The notes under the pieces were generated by a model. The model did no database searches, was not told the DNA's origin, and saw only the letters and a list, made by a program, of their open reading frames with translations. Below, in pieces: positions 9,551 through 17,902 of a stretch of DNA of 64,000 nucleotides. Within the stretch, counting starts at the first letter, position 1; every line of letters begins with the position of its first letter. The stretch is from Verrucomicrobiota bacterium (GTDB taxonomy: Bacteria > Verrucomicrobiota > Verrucomicrobiia > Limisphaerales > UBA1319), in the NCBI GenBank assembly GCA_022711435.1, contig JAKLFB010000030.1, positions 1 through 64,000 on the forward strand, in the 5' to 3' direction. Position numbers and translations under genes: made by a program.

Positions 9551-10414
9551 TCAATCCCGCGTTGCCTGGGTTTCCGCCGGCCACGCGAATCGCGCGCGCG
9601 CCGCCGGAAGCCGGTTCTTCAAGGCAACGAAATGCTCGTAAGGCAGCCGAACGGTCCCCATCACCGGCCGCCCCTTGCTGTCCCCGTGGCAATCGGATCC
9701 GCCCGTGATCAGCCAGCGATGGCGCTCCGCGATGGCCCGGAACTGATGGACCATCCGGCCATCGTGTTTGGAGTGATAGCACTCGATCCCGTCCAAACCG
9801 GCCTCGGCCAGCATGCCGTAGGGAGCCTCAGGACGGTAGAGGCCCGGATGCGCCAGCACCGCCATCCCACCCGTGCGGTGCAGGAGACCGATGCAGTCGC
9901 CCGCCGACATCCTGCGTTTCGGGACCCAGGCCGGCCGGCCTTTCTTCAGATACCGATCGAACGCCTCATCCATGCTGCCGCAGCGCCCCGCCTGGACCAG
10001 GGCTCGGGCAATGTGAGGCCGTCCCGGCGACCGGCAGTCCGCCAGGGCCAACACCGCATCCGCCTCGAGTGGGATCCGCAGACGGTTGAGGCGGTCGATC
10101 ATCTCGCGCACGCGCTGCTGGCGCACGTCCTGGAATTGAGCCAGCTCCGCCAGCAGCTCCCGATGGCGCACGTCGATCCCATAGCCCAGGAAGTGGAGCT
10201 CCTGGCCCTCCCATTCGGTGGTCAGCTCGATCCCCGGCACGAATTCGATCCCCGCACCCCGGCAGGCGGCCTCGCACGGCTCGCAGGCCTCGACGGTGTC
10301 ATGATCCGTCACCGCCAGCGCGGCGATCCCCAGGCGCAATGCCGACTGAGCCAGATCCTCCGGCGCGTAGGTCCCGTCGGAGAAATGGGTGTGGAGATGC
10401 AGATCGGCGTCCAT
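9551..10414 (-). CDS. PHP-domain phosphoesterase (TrpH/YciV type)
   Basis: 287 residues. Metal-dependent phosphoesterase of the PHP superfamily; E. coli relatives (RNase AM/YciV) hydrolyse 3',5'-nucleoside bisphosphates and trim short RNA ends. Metal-binding motifs are visible in order: DLHLHTHFSDG, a VTDHDTVE segment, PGIELTTE, VLAHPGLY and SDCHGD. The start at 10414 (TGAGATG, one base after the nusB stop) fits the family N-terminus MDADLHLH; an alternative ATG at 10429 overlaps nusB by 14 bases. It lies between nusB and ftsY on the same strand and is probably co-transcribed with them. The exact substrate is inferred from the family only. Confidence 0.92.
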   Translation of the reverse strand: MDADLHLHTHFSDGTYAPEDLAQSALRLGIAALAVTDHDTVEACEPCEAACRGAGIEFVPGIELTTEWEGQELHFLGYGIDVRHRELLAELAQFQDVRQQRVREMIDRLNRLRIPLEADAVLALADCRSPGRPHIARALVQAGRCGSMDEAFDRYLKKGRPAWVPKRRMSAGDCIGLLHRTGGMAVLAHPGLYRPEAPYGMLAEAGLDGIECYHSKHDGRMVHQFRAIAERHRWLITGGSDCHGDSKGRPVMGTVRLPYEHFVALKNRLPAARARFAWPAETQATRD

Positions 10415-10415
10415 C

Positions 10416-10925
10416 TCAAAGATCACCATCCACCGTCCGTGCCGGACGCAGCAGCTCGGCCCGCACCTGGTCCAGGATCCCGTTCACGAACTTGCCGCTG
10501 TCGTCGGTCGAGTAGCGCTTGGCGATGTCCACCGCCTCGTTGATGCTCACCACCGGCGGTATGTCCAGCCGGTAGAGCATCTCGTAGATCGCCAAACGCA
10601 TGATGTTGCGGTCCACCGTCGCCATCCGCTTCAGATCCCAGTTCTTGGCGTATTTCCGAATGCGCTCGTCCAGCTCATCCCGGCGCTCGATCACGCCGCG
10701 GATCAGCTCGGTTGCGAACACCTGCAGCGCTGCATCCGATCCCGATAGCGGCGGCAGCTCCCGCGTCTCCCCCCAGCGCGCCGGGCCGTCCTCGTCCGCG
10801 ATCGTCGCCGGATGCTGTGTGATCCAAAACTCCCTCAGCGCCGCCTCGATGTCCTCCGGCGGATTCAAATCGCATTGGAATAGAAACTGGACGGCGCGCT
10901 CCCGCGCCAGCCTTCGTTTTCCCAT
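10416..10925 (-). CDS. nusB: Transcription antitermination factor NusB
   Basis: 169 residues. RNA-binding NusB partner of NusE (S10) in rRNA antitermination. It opens MGKRRLARERAVQFLFQ and ends with the conserved DIPPVVSINEAVDIAKRYS and SGKFVNGILDQV segments. There is an insertion of about 25 residues between the first two helices (around HPATIADEDGPARWGE) compared with a typical 140-residue NusB. The start at 10925 was chosen over a longer in-frame reading because it matches the family N-terminus. It is usually next to ribH; here it heads a run with the PHP gene, ftsY and ribD. The 123 bp upstream must contain divergent promoters shared with the gene at 11049. Confidence 0.95.
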   Translation of the reverse strand: MGKRRLARERAVQFLFQCDLNPPEDIEAALREFWITQHPATIADEDGPARWGETRELPPLSGSDAALQVFATELIRGVIERRDELDERIRKYAKNWDLKRMATVDRNIMRLAIYEMLYRLDIPPVVSINEAVDIAKRYSTDDSGKFVNGILDQVRAELLRPARTVDGDL

Positions 10926-11048
10926 GGCGCAAACATGGCGCATAAGTGGCTTCGGCGGAAGCGAAAACTCGCCCGCCCCCCAGCGCCGCCGAAAGGCGCG
11001 CTCGAGGATCCTTGCCAATTGCGCCAAAGACGGCTCAGATGATGACCC

Positions 11049-11558
11049 ATGGAAAACGATTCAGCGTCTGCCATGGTGATTGGGCCTGCGATCGCGCCGG
11101 AAACGACGATCATCCCGCTATTGAGCCAGGACCGGGACAGCGTCCTGGCCGAGCTGGTGGGGTGCATCCCCGTTCTCCGCGACCGCCCGGAAGACCAGGA
11201 AATCCTCCTCCGCGCCCTGCAGGAGCGGGAGCAGCTCTGCAGCACCGGCATCGGTGAAGGGATCGCCCTGCCCCATGCCCGCAACGCCCTGGTCGGCCTG
11301 ATCCCCGACACGGTGCTCGTCATGGGCCGACACCCCCGCGGGATCCCGTTCGGATCGATCGACAGCCAGCCCGCCCGGCTCTTCTTCCTCCTGGTCGCCC
11401 CCACCGTGAGCCAACACCTCCGAGCGCTCGCGCGCCTGAGCCGCCTCCTGCGGGACGCCCGCCTGCGCCAGGCGCTCCTGGCCGCTGACGGTCCCCGCCG
11501 CGCCATCGAAATCCTCCGTGCTGCCGAGGCCACCGAATGGGGCGCCAGCCCGGCCTGA
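11049..11558 (+). CDS. PTS EIIA type-2 (PtsN/fructose-like) domain protein
   Basis: 169 residues. A single EIIA domain of the fructose/nitrogen PTS family. The phospho-acceptor is His76 in GIGEGIALPHAR, with the family pattern 'L...L..RE.L.STGIG.GIA.PHAR' preceding it and an LFFLLVAP strand following. No EIIB/EIIC or sugar permease is nearby, so a regulatory role like PtsN (nitrogen/potassium or envelope control) is more likely than transport. Transcribed divergently from nusB. A shorter start at Met9 is possible. It ends 27 bp before the convergent trmL stop. Confidence 0.9.
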   Translation: MENDSASAMVIGPAIAPETTIIPLLSQDRDSVLAELVGCIPVLRDRPEDQEILLRALQEREQLCSTGIGEGIALPHARNALVGLIPDTVLVMGRHPRGIPFGSIDSQPARLFFLLVAPTVSQHLRALARLSRLLRDARLRQALLAADGPRRAIEILRAAEATEWGASPA

Positions 11559-11584
11559 CGATTCGATCCTCGATCGGCGTCGGC

Positions 11585-12073
11585 TCACGCCGCCGGTCCG
11601 GCCACGCCCGGACCGGCACCCCCCCATCCCCGCTGGCGCAGCGCCTCATACAGAACGATTGCCACGCAGTTGGACAGGTTCAGCGAGCGCGAGGCCGGAT
11701 TCGCCATGGGGATGCGAATCCACTGGGGCCGGTGCTGCTCGAGCAGCGCTCGCGGCAATCCGGCCGTCTCGCGTCCGAACACCAGAAAATCGCCGGCGCC
11801 ATAAACGACATCGGCGTAGCACCGCGGCCCGCCCGATTCCACCAGCCAGAGACGGGTTTCCGGCGGCCGATGCCGATCGAACTCGGCCCAGCTCCGCCAC
11901 CGATGCCACTCGACCTGCTCCCAGTAGTCCATCCCTGCCCGCCGCAAATCCCGGTCCTCGAGCCGGAACCCGAACGGCTCGATCAGGTGCAAGACGGTCC
12001 GCGTGGCCGCGCACAGCCGCGCCACGTTGCCCGTGTTGGGTGGGATCTCCGGCTCGACCAGCACTACATGCAT
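11585..12073 (-). CDS. trmL: tRNA (cytidine/uridine-34 2'-O)-methyltransferase TrmL
   Basis: 162 residues. SPOUT-family methyltransferase that methylates the wobble ribose of certain leucine tRNAs using SAM. The sequence opens MHVVLVEPEIPPNTGNVAR, contains FGRETAGLPRALL and the C-terminal trefoil-knot segment IPMANPASRSLNLSNCVAI. Its length is typical of the minimal catalytic domain. The start at 12073 matches the family; the longer reading in the same frame runs into the rhamnosidase 3' end. It follows the rhamnosidase gene by 10 bp on the same strand, but functional linkage is unlikely. Confidence 0.94.
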   Translation of the reverse strand: MHVVLVEPEIPPNTGNVARLCAATRTVLHLIEPFGFRLEDRDLRRAGMDYWEQVEWHRWRSWAEFDRHRPPETRLWLVESGGPRCYADVVYGAGDFLVFGRETAGLPRALLEQHRPQWIRIPMANPASRSLNLSNCVAIVLYEALRQRGWGGAGPGVAGPAA

Positions 12074-12083
12074 GCCCGCCCGA

Positions 12084-15047
12084 TCACGGAATTCTCTGCC
12101 CGTTGAACGTGACCTCGAGCCCGGCATGGGAATCGTTCCGCTCGAAGACGGCCTCGACCGTCGCCGGGCTCGCCGATTGCACGGCGAGGCTTTTCCCGTC
12201 GAGCTTCCAGGACACATGGACGGGGCCGCGCACGGTCGAGACGGCCCCGCGGGCCCAGCTCAATCCGTTGAGCCGGGGGCTGATCCGGACCGCCCGGCCG
12301 CCGGGGGCGGTCTCGCGAATCCCCAGCACGATCCGGTTCAGGAACCGCGTGGGGGCTGAGGACCAGGCATGGCAGTGGCTGCGCGTGGGAAACCCGCCCG
12401 AGCCGGTCGTGCCCGAGGGGAAGCTCTCCCAGACGGTGGTGGCCCCGCTCTCCACCATCGGCAGGTAATGCCGGTAGATCTCCCGCACGATCTCATCCTC
12501 CATCCCCAGCTTCTCGTAGGTCTCGTAGAGATACAGCATGGCGAAAGGCGATCCGATCCGCACCATTTGCGGGGGCGGATTCGTCAGGTTGCGCGTCGCC
12601 TGGGCCCAGTTCTCGTTCGGCAGGATATCGTAAAGAATCGAAAGAAAGCTGGTGTGCTGGCAGGTCGACGGGCTGGCATTGCCCGAATCGTGGATGCTGT
12701 CCGGATACGTTCCGCGAGCGGGATCCCACCATCGGTTGATGCCGCGGACCAAGCGCGCGCGCAGGTTCTTGAGCCAGTCCGCGTGCGTGCCGTCGCCCAG
12801 CGCCTCGCCCGCCCGGATCGCCGCGTCGATGGCGCCGACCATGAACATGCTGTTGTGCAGGACCGTCTTGCGCCCCTGGTCGATGCCGGACCAGTCGAAC
12901 AGGTTCCAGTACGGCGCGCTGAACAGCCCCTGCTCGTTGACCATCTTTTCCGCCCCTTGCAGGTTGGCGATCACCGCGGGGTAGATCTCCCCCAGAAACT
13001 CGCGGTCGCCGGTGCGCCAGTAGTAATCCCAGCTCGATATGCCCCAGAGAAAGCTCCAGGCCGGCAGCAGGCAGTCCCAGCTCGATGGCGTCTGGCATCC
13101 CACGATCGGGTAGCGCTCGAGCGATTGCCCCGTGATCCGAATGCACCGCCGGGCCAGGTCCTCGGCCCCGAACACCCCATACGCCAGCAGCGATTCGTTC
13201 CGCGCATCCCCCACCCAGTGCGTCTGCTCATACAGAGGGCAGTCGGTGAAGGTGTCCTCCATGCAGAGCTTCAGCGTGCGCGTCGAGATGGTCCAGATGG
13301 CGTCCAGGCGCGCGTCGCTGCAGGTGAACGAGCCCGCATAATGGACCGGATAAGTGGATTCGACCGAATAAAGCCGCCGGATCTGGACCGGGGTTTTCTG
13401 ATTGCGAAGGGTCAGGTAGAGGAAGCGCCCCGAGCGGCGCTTCAGCGAGACGAACCGGTTCACGCCATCGCGCGTGATGTATCGCAGGCCGTTCCGATTC
13501 CCCCCCGTGTGCTGCAGCCGGCCGTCCGGCGCGATATGCTCGATGGCATGCAGATCGATCCTGACTCCGGCATCGGCGATCAGCTCGAACCCGTAATACC
13601 CGCAATGCTGCTCGCCGAAATCGTAGACCAGCTCGACTTCGGCGCCCCGGCTGGGCCGGATCACGGTGCTCTCCGGGGTGTCATGCATCAGCGCCTCGGG
13701 CCGGTCCACCAGCGGCGCCGCATCCCCCACCACCTGGCGCTGCTGAAACTGCCAGGTGAAGTCCTCGACGAACATCTCTGCCCAAGGCATCACCTCCGCG
13801 CGCGATCGGAGCCGATCTCGAAACGAGGCGGCATCCTTGACCGAGTTGAGCAGCGTCTCCGACAGGCGGCTGTAGCCCTCGATCGCCTGCGCCAAACGCG
13901 GATCCTCGGACCGGAACTCGATCCACAGAATGTCGTTGGTCGCCATCGCATACTCGGGGAACCGGAGAAAGCACCAGGGATTGGGGTGCGCAGCATCGAG
14001 CGGATTCTCGAGCGTGAGCGCCAGGGGTTCGCGGAACCGGAGCGCCTTCTCCTTCTGGTGGCTGAAGAGATCGCTCGACAGGGCCAGGACGAGATGCCGC
14101 CCGGCCGACAGCTGGAACGGCTTCGAGCCGCCCCGGATTCCGTCGATCGCCACCTTCATGCCTTCTGACTGAACAACCACGGTCGCCGCCCGGTCCAGCA
14201 CCAGCCACGTGGCCATCCCCGCCGCGCAGCTCGCACCGTGGTTGGCCTCGATCCGGCCCGGATTCACCAGCCGCGCCGCCGGCATGCAGAAATCGATGCC
14301 GGCAGCCCGCACCAGGTTCGCGCCCCGATACGATCGCAACGCGACGGGCTGCTTGGTCAGCAAGGCCACGTCCCGCGGCCGCAGGTCCTTCCAGGGACCG
14401 CCCAGCGCCGGGAACAGGACCGCCGCCGGACGGAACGCCAGGTCCGCCTCGCGCCGCGCATCGTAATACTCGACCGGCTCCATCTGGATGCTGACCTTGG
14501 GCGTGTTGGCGATCCAGGCTGGCGCCGCCGCGATTTCCCACGAGGCATCCGTCCCGATCTGGATCTGCCGGCCATTCCGCAGCCGGACGTCCAGCTGCGC
14601 CAGCAGCCCCGACTGCTGCGGCACCCGATGGAAATCGCCCACCCCGTAGTATCGGGCTGTCACGCGAATCTCGTTCGCTCCCTCCACGAGATACGGCGTC
14701 GCGTCGATCTCGTCGTACTGGAAGTGCTCGGGCCAGCTGCGCGCCGGGCCATCGTTCACCCACTGCCCGTTGATCTCGAGCCGGTAGAAGCTGTCGGCCG
14801 TAATTCGGAGCACGCCCGACAAGGGCCGATCGAGATCGAATCGCCGGCGTGCAATGATGGTCTGGTTGTAGGCGTGCACGTCCGCGCCCGCCTGCCAGAT
14901 CCACTGGGCCGCCCACGGGCTCGACGTCGGGCTCTCCGCGGCGCGTCCCCTTTCCGCCACTGCCGCGCCCAGCATCATGATCCCGATCGCTATTCCGGCG
15001 GTTCCCCGGCGAACCGCGCCCGCTTGCCATGACATCTTGCTGTTCAT
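12084..15047 (-). CDS. Secreted alpha-L-rhamnosidase-like glycoside hydrolase (GH78 type)
   Basis: 987 residues. A signal peptide (about residues 1-36, ending GRAAES) precedes an accessory beta-sandwich opening AAQWIWQAGADVHAYNQT, typical of GH78 N-terminal domains. The (alpha/alpha)6 barrel in the C-terminal half shows the substrate-site signature FTDCPLYEQTHWVGDARNE, the GH78 counterpart of 'DCPQR.ER.GW.GD', and later TVWESFP and SHCHAWSSAP. It probably removes terminal rhamnose (or a related sugar) from plant or algal polysaccharides outside the inner membrane. The variant PLYEQTH in the signature means substrate specificity could differ. Neighbouring esterase and Gfo/Idh oxidoreductase genes fit a polysaccharide-degrading lifestyle. 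Confidence 0.88.
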   Translation of the reverse strand: MNSKMSWQAGAVRRGTAGIAIGIMMLGAAVAERGRAAESPTSSPWAAQWIWQAGADVHAYNQTIIARRRFDLDRPLSGVLRITADSFYRLEINGQWVNDGPARSWPEHFQYDEIDATPYLVEGANEIRVTARYYGVGDFHRVPQQSGLLAQLDVRLRNGRQIQIGTDASWEIAAAPAWIANTPKVSIQMEPVEYYDARREADLAFRPAAVLFPALGGPWKDLRPRDVALLTKQPVALRSYRGANLVRAAGIDFCMPAARLVNPGRIEANHGASCAAGMATWLVLDRAATVVVQSEGMKVAIDGIRGGSKPFQLSAGRHLVLALSSDLFSHQKEKALRFREPLALTLENPLDAAHPNPWCFLRFPEYAMATNDILWIEFRSEDPRLAQAIEGYSRLSETLLNSVKDAASFRDRLRSRAEVMPWAEMFVEDFTWQFQQRQVVGDAAPLVDRPEALMHDTPESTVIRPSRGAEVELVYDFGEQHCGYYGFELIADAGVRIDLHAIEHIAPDGRLQHTGGNRNGLRYITRDGVNRFVSLKRRSGRFLYLTLRNQKTPVQIRRLYSVESTYPVHYAGSFTCSDARLDAIWTISTRTLKLCMEDTFTDCPLYEQTHWVGDARNESLLAYGVFGAEDLARRCIRITGQSLERYPIVGCQTPSSWDCLLPAWSFLWGISSWDYYWRTGDREFLGEIYPAVIANLQGAEKMVNEQGLFSAPYWNLFDWSGIDQGRKTVLHNSMFMVGAIDAAIRAGEALGDGTHADWLKNLRARLVRGINRWWDPARGTYPDSIHDSGNASPSTCQHTSFLSILYDILPNENWAQATRNLTNPPPQMVRIGSPFAMLYLYETYEKLGMEDEIVREIYRHYLPMVESGATTVWESFPSGTTGSGGFPTRSHCHAWSSAPTRFLNRIVLGIRETAPGGRAVRISPRLNGLSWARGAVSTVRGPVHVSWKLDGKSLAVQSASPATVEAVFERNDSHAGLEVTFNGQRIP

Positions 15048-15050
15048 ATC

Positions 15051-16121
15051 TTATCCCTTATCCGGCGCGGTCTTGCGAGCCTGATCGGCCAGGAGTTTTT
15101 GCAGGTCCGCCAGGGATTTCGATTGCGACGCGCCCTCGACGGTCTTTTCCGCAATGTCCTGGACTTTCTGGTAGGCGGCTTCGAGTTGGCGGGTCATTCG
15201 CGTGTTTTGGTCTGCGCATTCTTTGAGCGCTTTTTCCAACGATTCGATCCGGGTAGCGGAGACGTTGCGTTCGCCCTCGGATTCCTTGCGCAGCAGGTCT
15301 TCGCGGTTCTTGGCCTCCAGCTTGAGCTTGTCGGTGATTTCTTTCACCGCCTTGTCCACGGCCGCCTCGAGTTCCTTCGGAAACGCCGAAACGCGAGCGC
15401 GGGCGATGGCCAATTCCTGCTCCTGTCCCGCGATCGCTCTTTCCCGCTCAGCCAGCTCCTTGTCCGCCGCTTCTCGTTTCTGTTTGAGTTCCTTTTCGAG
15501 CGTGATCTTCTCGTCGGCAAGCTTGTCCTTGACGGACTGCTGATCGCGCTTGAAGAGGTAAGCGAATTCCTCCTTCTCCCTCTCGCGGGCCTTCTTCTCC
15601 GCGGCGTCCCGTTCCTTGATCTCCGCGTCGTGCAAGCGCTTTTCTCTCTCCCATTCCGCGCGTGTGGCCTCGATCTCGTGCGTCAGTTCTTCCCGTTCCT
15701 CGGCAAGTTGGGTTTCGGACTCGCGCCGCTTCAGATTCTGGGCTTCGATCAATGCGGCAAGCGTGGCAGCCGCTTTCTCAATCCCGTATAACTCCTGCAA
15801 CTCGAGTTGTTTGGCTTCGACCGCCTTCTGCACCGCCTTGAATTTCGCGGTCTCCGAGTCCAGCTTTTCAGCCAGATCCGCCAGCAACCGTCCGATTTCG
15901 GCCTTCAGGCTGCCCAGATCGCGCTCAATGCCGGCTGGTGACAGGGTTTCCGCCACCCGAACGGCTTCCTGAACCCGCTTTTCTTCGAGTTGGCGGGCCG
16001 GCGCCAGCTCGGCGGCGCGCTTCTCTTGAAATTGCTTCAGCAGCGCCTGGTACGCATCGAGCATTTCTTGCTTGGTGTTCTTCTCGCTCAATTTCCGCAC
16101 GGGATCGGGTTTCTCTGGCAT
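15051..16121 (-). CDS. Long coiled-coil protein of unknown function
   Basis: 356 residues from the ATG at 16121 (MPEKPDPVRKLSEKN). Almost the entire sequence is Glu/Lys/Ala/Arg-rich heptad-like helix (for example AAEKKAREREKEEFAYLFKR and KELAERERAIAGQEQELA), with only short breaks. No signal peptide or transmembrane segment is present, so it is probably cytoplasmic and structural. A longer in-frame start at 16232 adds 37 poorly structured residues and is less likely. It sits 3 bp upstream of the rhamnosidase gene on the same strand. Similar coiled-coil proteins are annotated only as hypothetical. Confidence 0.8.
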   Translation of the reverse strand: MPEKPDPVRKLSEKNTKQEMLDAYQALLKQFQEKRAAELAPARQLEEKRVQEAVRVAETLSPAGIERDLGSLKAEIGRLLADLAEKLDSETAKFKAVQKAVEAKQLELQELYGIEKAAATLAALIEAQNLKRRESETQLAEEREELTHEIEATRAEWEREKRLHDAEIKERDAAEKKAREREKEEFAYLFKRDQQSVKDKLADEKITLEKELKQKREAADKELAERERAIAGQEQELAIARARVSAFPKELEAAVDKAVKEITDKLKLEAKNREDLLRKESEGERNVSATRIESLEKALKECADQNTRMTRQLEAAYQKVQDIAEKTVEGASQSKSLADLQKLLADQARKTAPDKG

Positions 16122-16252
16122 AGCAGGATTTTCTGTTCTTTTGGGACGGTCTTTCGACACCGGATGCTGGCGAATCTGGCCCCGGGCCGCTTCCGAGGCG
16201 AGCAAATTCTGATCGCGATCCCGTTGTTCCATTCTTCGGATTGATCAGGGAT

Positions 16253-17323
16253 TCAATATCCGGATTTCTTGCGGAGAAATCCGGGGCCCAGATGCCGCTC
16301 CATCCACGCAAGCATCCGCCCCCACATGGCCGGCGTGTAGCGGTGTCCAACTCCCGGATAGATCACGCTCTGGAAATCACGCTCTGCATTCGACAGGCGG
16401 TAGACCGGTTTGACCTTCGATGCAACGGTCCGAACGCCTTCGACGGGCGATCCCTCATCGGCCGCGCCCGACAGGAACAGCAGGGGGCGAGGCGCGGCCA
16501 GGGCCACCACCGCCTCGATATCGAAATGAGCCAGGAGACCCGGCACGTAGTAGTAAATGCCATGGTGCCGGAGCCCCTGGCGGCGGATCAGGTCCTGGTA
16601 GCGGGTCAGGCAGCAAACCCCCACGCCCGCCGCGGGACGATCATCAAGCGCCATGATCCACCATGTGCGCGTCGATCCCATGCTGATTCCAGTCACCCCG
16701 ATCCGGCGGGCATCGACCTCCGGCCGCGAGCAGAGGTAATCCAGAGCCATCAGGTCGTCCCGCACGATCAGCCCCCAGAGCGTCCGCCCCGTCCAGAGAA
16801 GGTACTTGCTGGTTGTGAGTTCGCCGGCAACGCCCTTCTCTTCGATCCCCCCCGGCCCTCGCCCGTTGCGCTCGCCGAATCCGCAGGCGTCGATGGCCAT
16901 CACCGCGTATCCCCGGCGGACCAGCTCCGGCCCGGGCGCCACCGGAACCGCATTCCGCTGGAACAATTCCTCCTTCCCCACTTCATACTGCTCGCCGTGC
17001 CAGTGGCAATACAGGATGGCCGGGAACGGGCCTTCGGAAGGCGGCAGCAACAAATAGCCTGGCACAATCGATCCCGCTCCGTTGTCGAACTGGAACCTCT
17101 CCACGACGTAATCCCCGCGATCCTCGCGTGCAAGAATATGGACCGCAGGCGCCCGAGGTCGAGGGGGGAATCGACCCAGCAGCATCCCCAGCCGGGAGCG
17201 GATGGACCGCCGTTGGCGCAGCCATGCGCTCCGCGCCACGGGCGCACCGAACTCCGGGACCGGCTGAGCCGCCGCCAGCCACCGGATCGTGTCCCCTTCC
17301 GCAGAATGCGATTGCATGGCCAT
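16253..17323 (-). CDS. Alpha/beta-hydrolase esterase (dienelactone hydrolase/acetyl-xylan esterase type)
   Basis: 356 residues. Alpha/beta-hydrolase fold with nucleophile Ser in GISMGS, an acid in SGAADEGSPVEG and a His in GVGHRYTP. The N-terminal cap contains LLLPPSEGPFPAILYCHWHGEQ, typical of the large bacterial acetyl-esterase/dienelactone-hydrolase group. No convincing signal peptide is visible, so it is predicted cytoplasmic. The likely substrate is an acylated sugar or other ester, but this is inferred from context (rhamnosidase on the same strand). The start at 17323 has an alternative two codons later. Divergent from the lipoprotein gene at 17407. Confidence 0.85.
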   Translation of the reverse strand: MAMQSHSAEGDTIRWLAAAQPVPEFGAPVARSAWLRQRRSIRSRLGMLLGRFPPRPRAPAVHILAREDRGDYVVERFQFDNGAGSIVPGYLLLPPSEGPFPAILYCHWHGEQYEVGKEELFQRNAVPVAPGPELVRRGYAVMAIDACGFGERNGRGPGGIEEKGVAGELTTSKYLLWTGRTLWGLIVRDDLMALDYLCSRPEVDARRIGVTGISMGSTRTWWIMALDDRPAAGVGVCCLTRYQDLIRRQGLRHHGIYYYVPGLLAHFDIEAVVALAAPRPLLFLSGAADEGSPVEGVRTVASKVKPVYRLSNAERDFQSVIYPGVGHRYTPAMWGRMLAWMERHLGPGFLRKKSGY

Positions 17324-17406
17324 CGGGATCCGTCCGGCTGCATGCTACGCTCGAAAAGACGCTTTACAAGATCGGATGAGTCGTTAGAGTGCGATCGACT
17401 TTGACA

Positions 17407-17850
17407 ATGGCTATGCATACTCGAACCAATGTGATCCTCGCGCTGGTAGCCGCGATGTTTCTGACTGCCGGTTGTGCCGGCCCCGAACGGAAGCTCGGCC
17501 GCGGCATCTCCAATGCCACCGAGTTCGCTCGCATGGGCGAGATCGGGCGGAGCGTGGAGCAGACCCTGCTGTTCGATAATTCTGGAAGCTACCCGTCCAG
17601 CATGGTCCGCGGCATCAGCCGCAGCGTCGAACGCACCGCGGTCGGCGTCTATGAAATCGTCACCTTCCCCATCCCCGACCGGCGCGGCTACGATCCGGTG
17701 CTCAAGCCCGAGCATCCCCAGTACTCCGACTGCTACAAGCCAGGCCGCATGGGTGACGTGTTCATCAATCCCGACGCCAACCTCGGCTTCAGCGGCGGCG
17801 ATATCCTGCCCTTCATCCCCGGCAACCGGTTCCGCATTTTCGAGAACTGA
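17407..17850 (+). CDS. Exosortase-system-associated lipoprotein (TIGR04073-like)
   Basis: 147 residues. A lipoprotein signal (hydrophobic residues 8-20, lipobox LTAGC) is followed by a short domain with GRGISNATEFARMGEI, SSMVRGISRSVERTAVGVYEIVTFP and a C-terminal GDILPFIPGNRFRIFEN. This pattern matches the TIGR04073 family, which co-occurs with exosortase/PEP-CTERM systems; a PEP-CTERM protein lies at 42359. A GTG start at 17389 is also possible, but the ATG at 17407 gives the cleaner signal peptide. Transcription probably ends at the hairpin at 17868-17902. Its role in sorting is unknown. Confidence 0.85.
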   Translation: MAMHTRTNVILALVAAMFLTAGCAGPERKLGRGISNATEFARMGEIGRSVEQTLLFDNSGSYPSSMVRGISRSVERTAVGVYEIVTFPIPDRRGYDPVLKPEHPQYSDCYKPGRMGDVFINPDANLGFSGGDILPFIPGNRFRIFEN

Positions 17851-17867
17851 CGCCGGCCGTTTTCCCC

Positions 17868-17902
17868 GGGCGCCAGCCGCTGGGCGGCAGGCGCCCTTTT
17901 TT
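17868..17902 (+). terminator. Rho-independent terminator between lipoprotein gene and ispE
   Basis: A perfect 7-bp stem gggcgcc/ggcgccc (17868-17874 and 17890-17896) with a 15-base loop is followed at once by six T residues (17897-17902). It ends 18 bp after the lipoprotein gene stop, and its T-tract abuts the ispE ATG at 17903. Confidence 0.75.

Noticed and set aside
17401..17406. TTGACA as a -35 box for the lipoprotein gene
   Set aside because: It lies directly before the start codon and there is no -10-like sequence at suitable spacing downstream.
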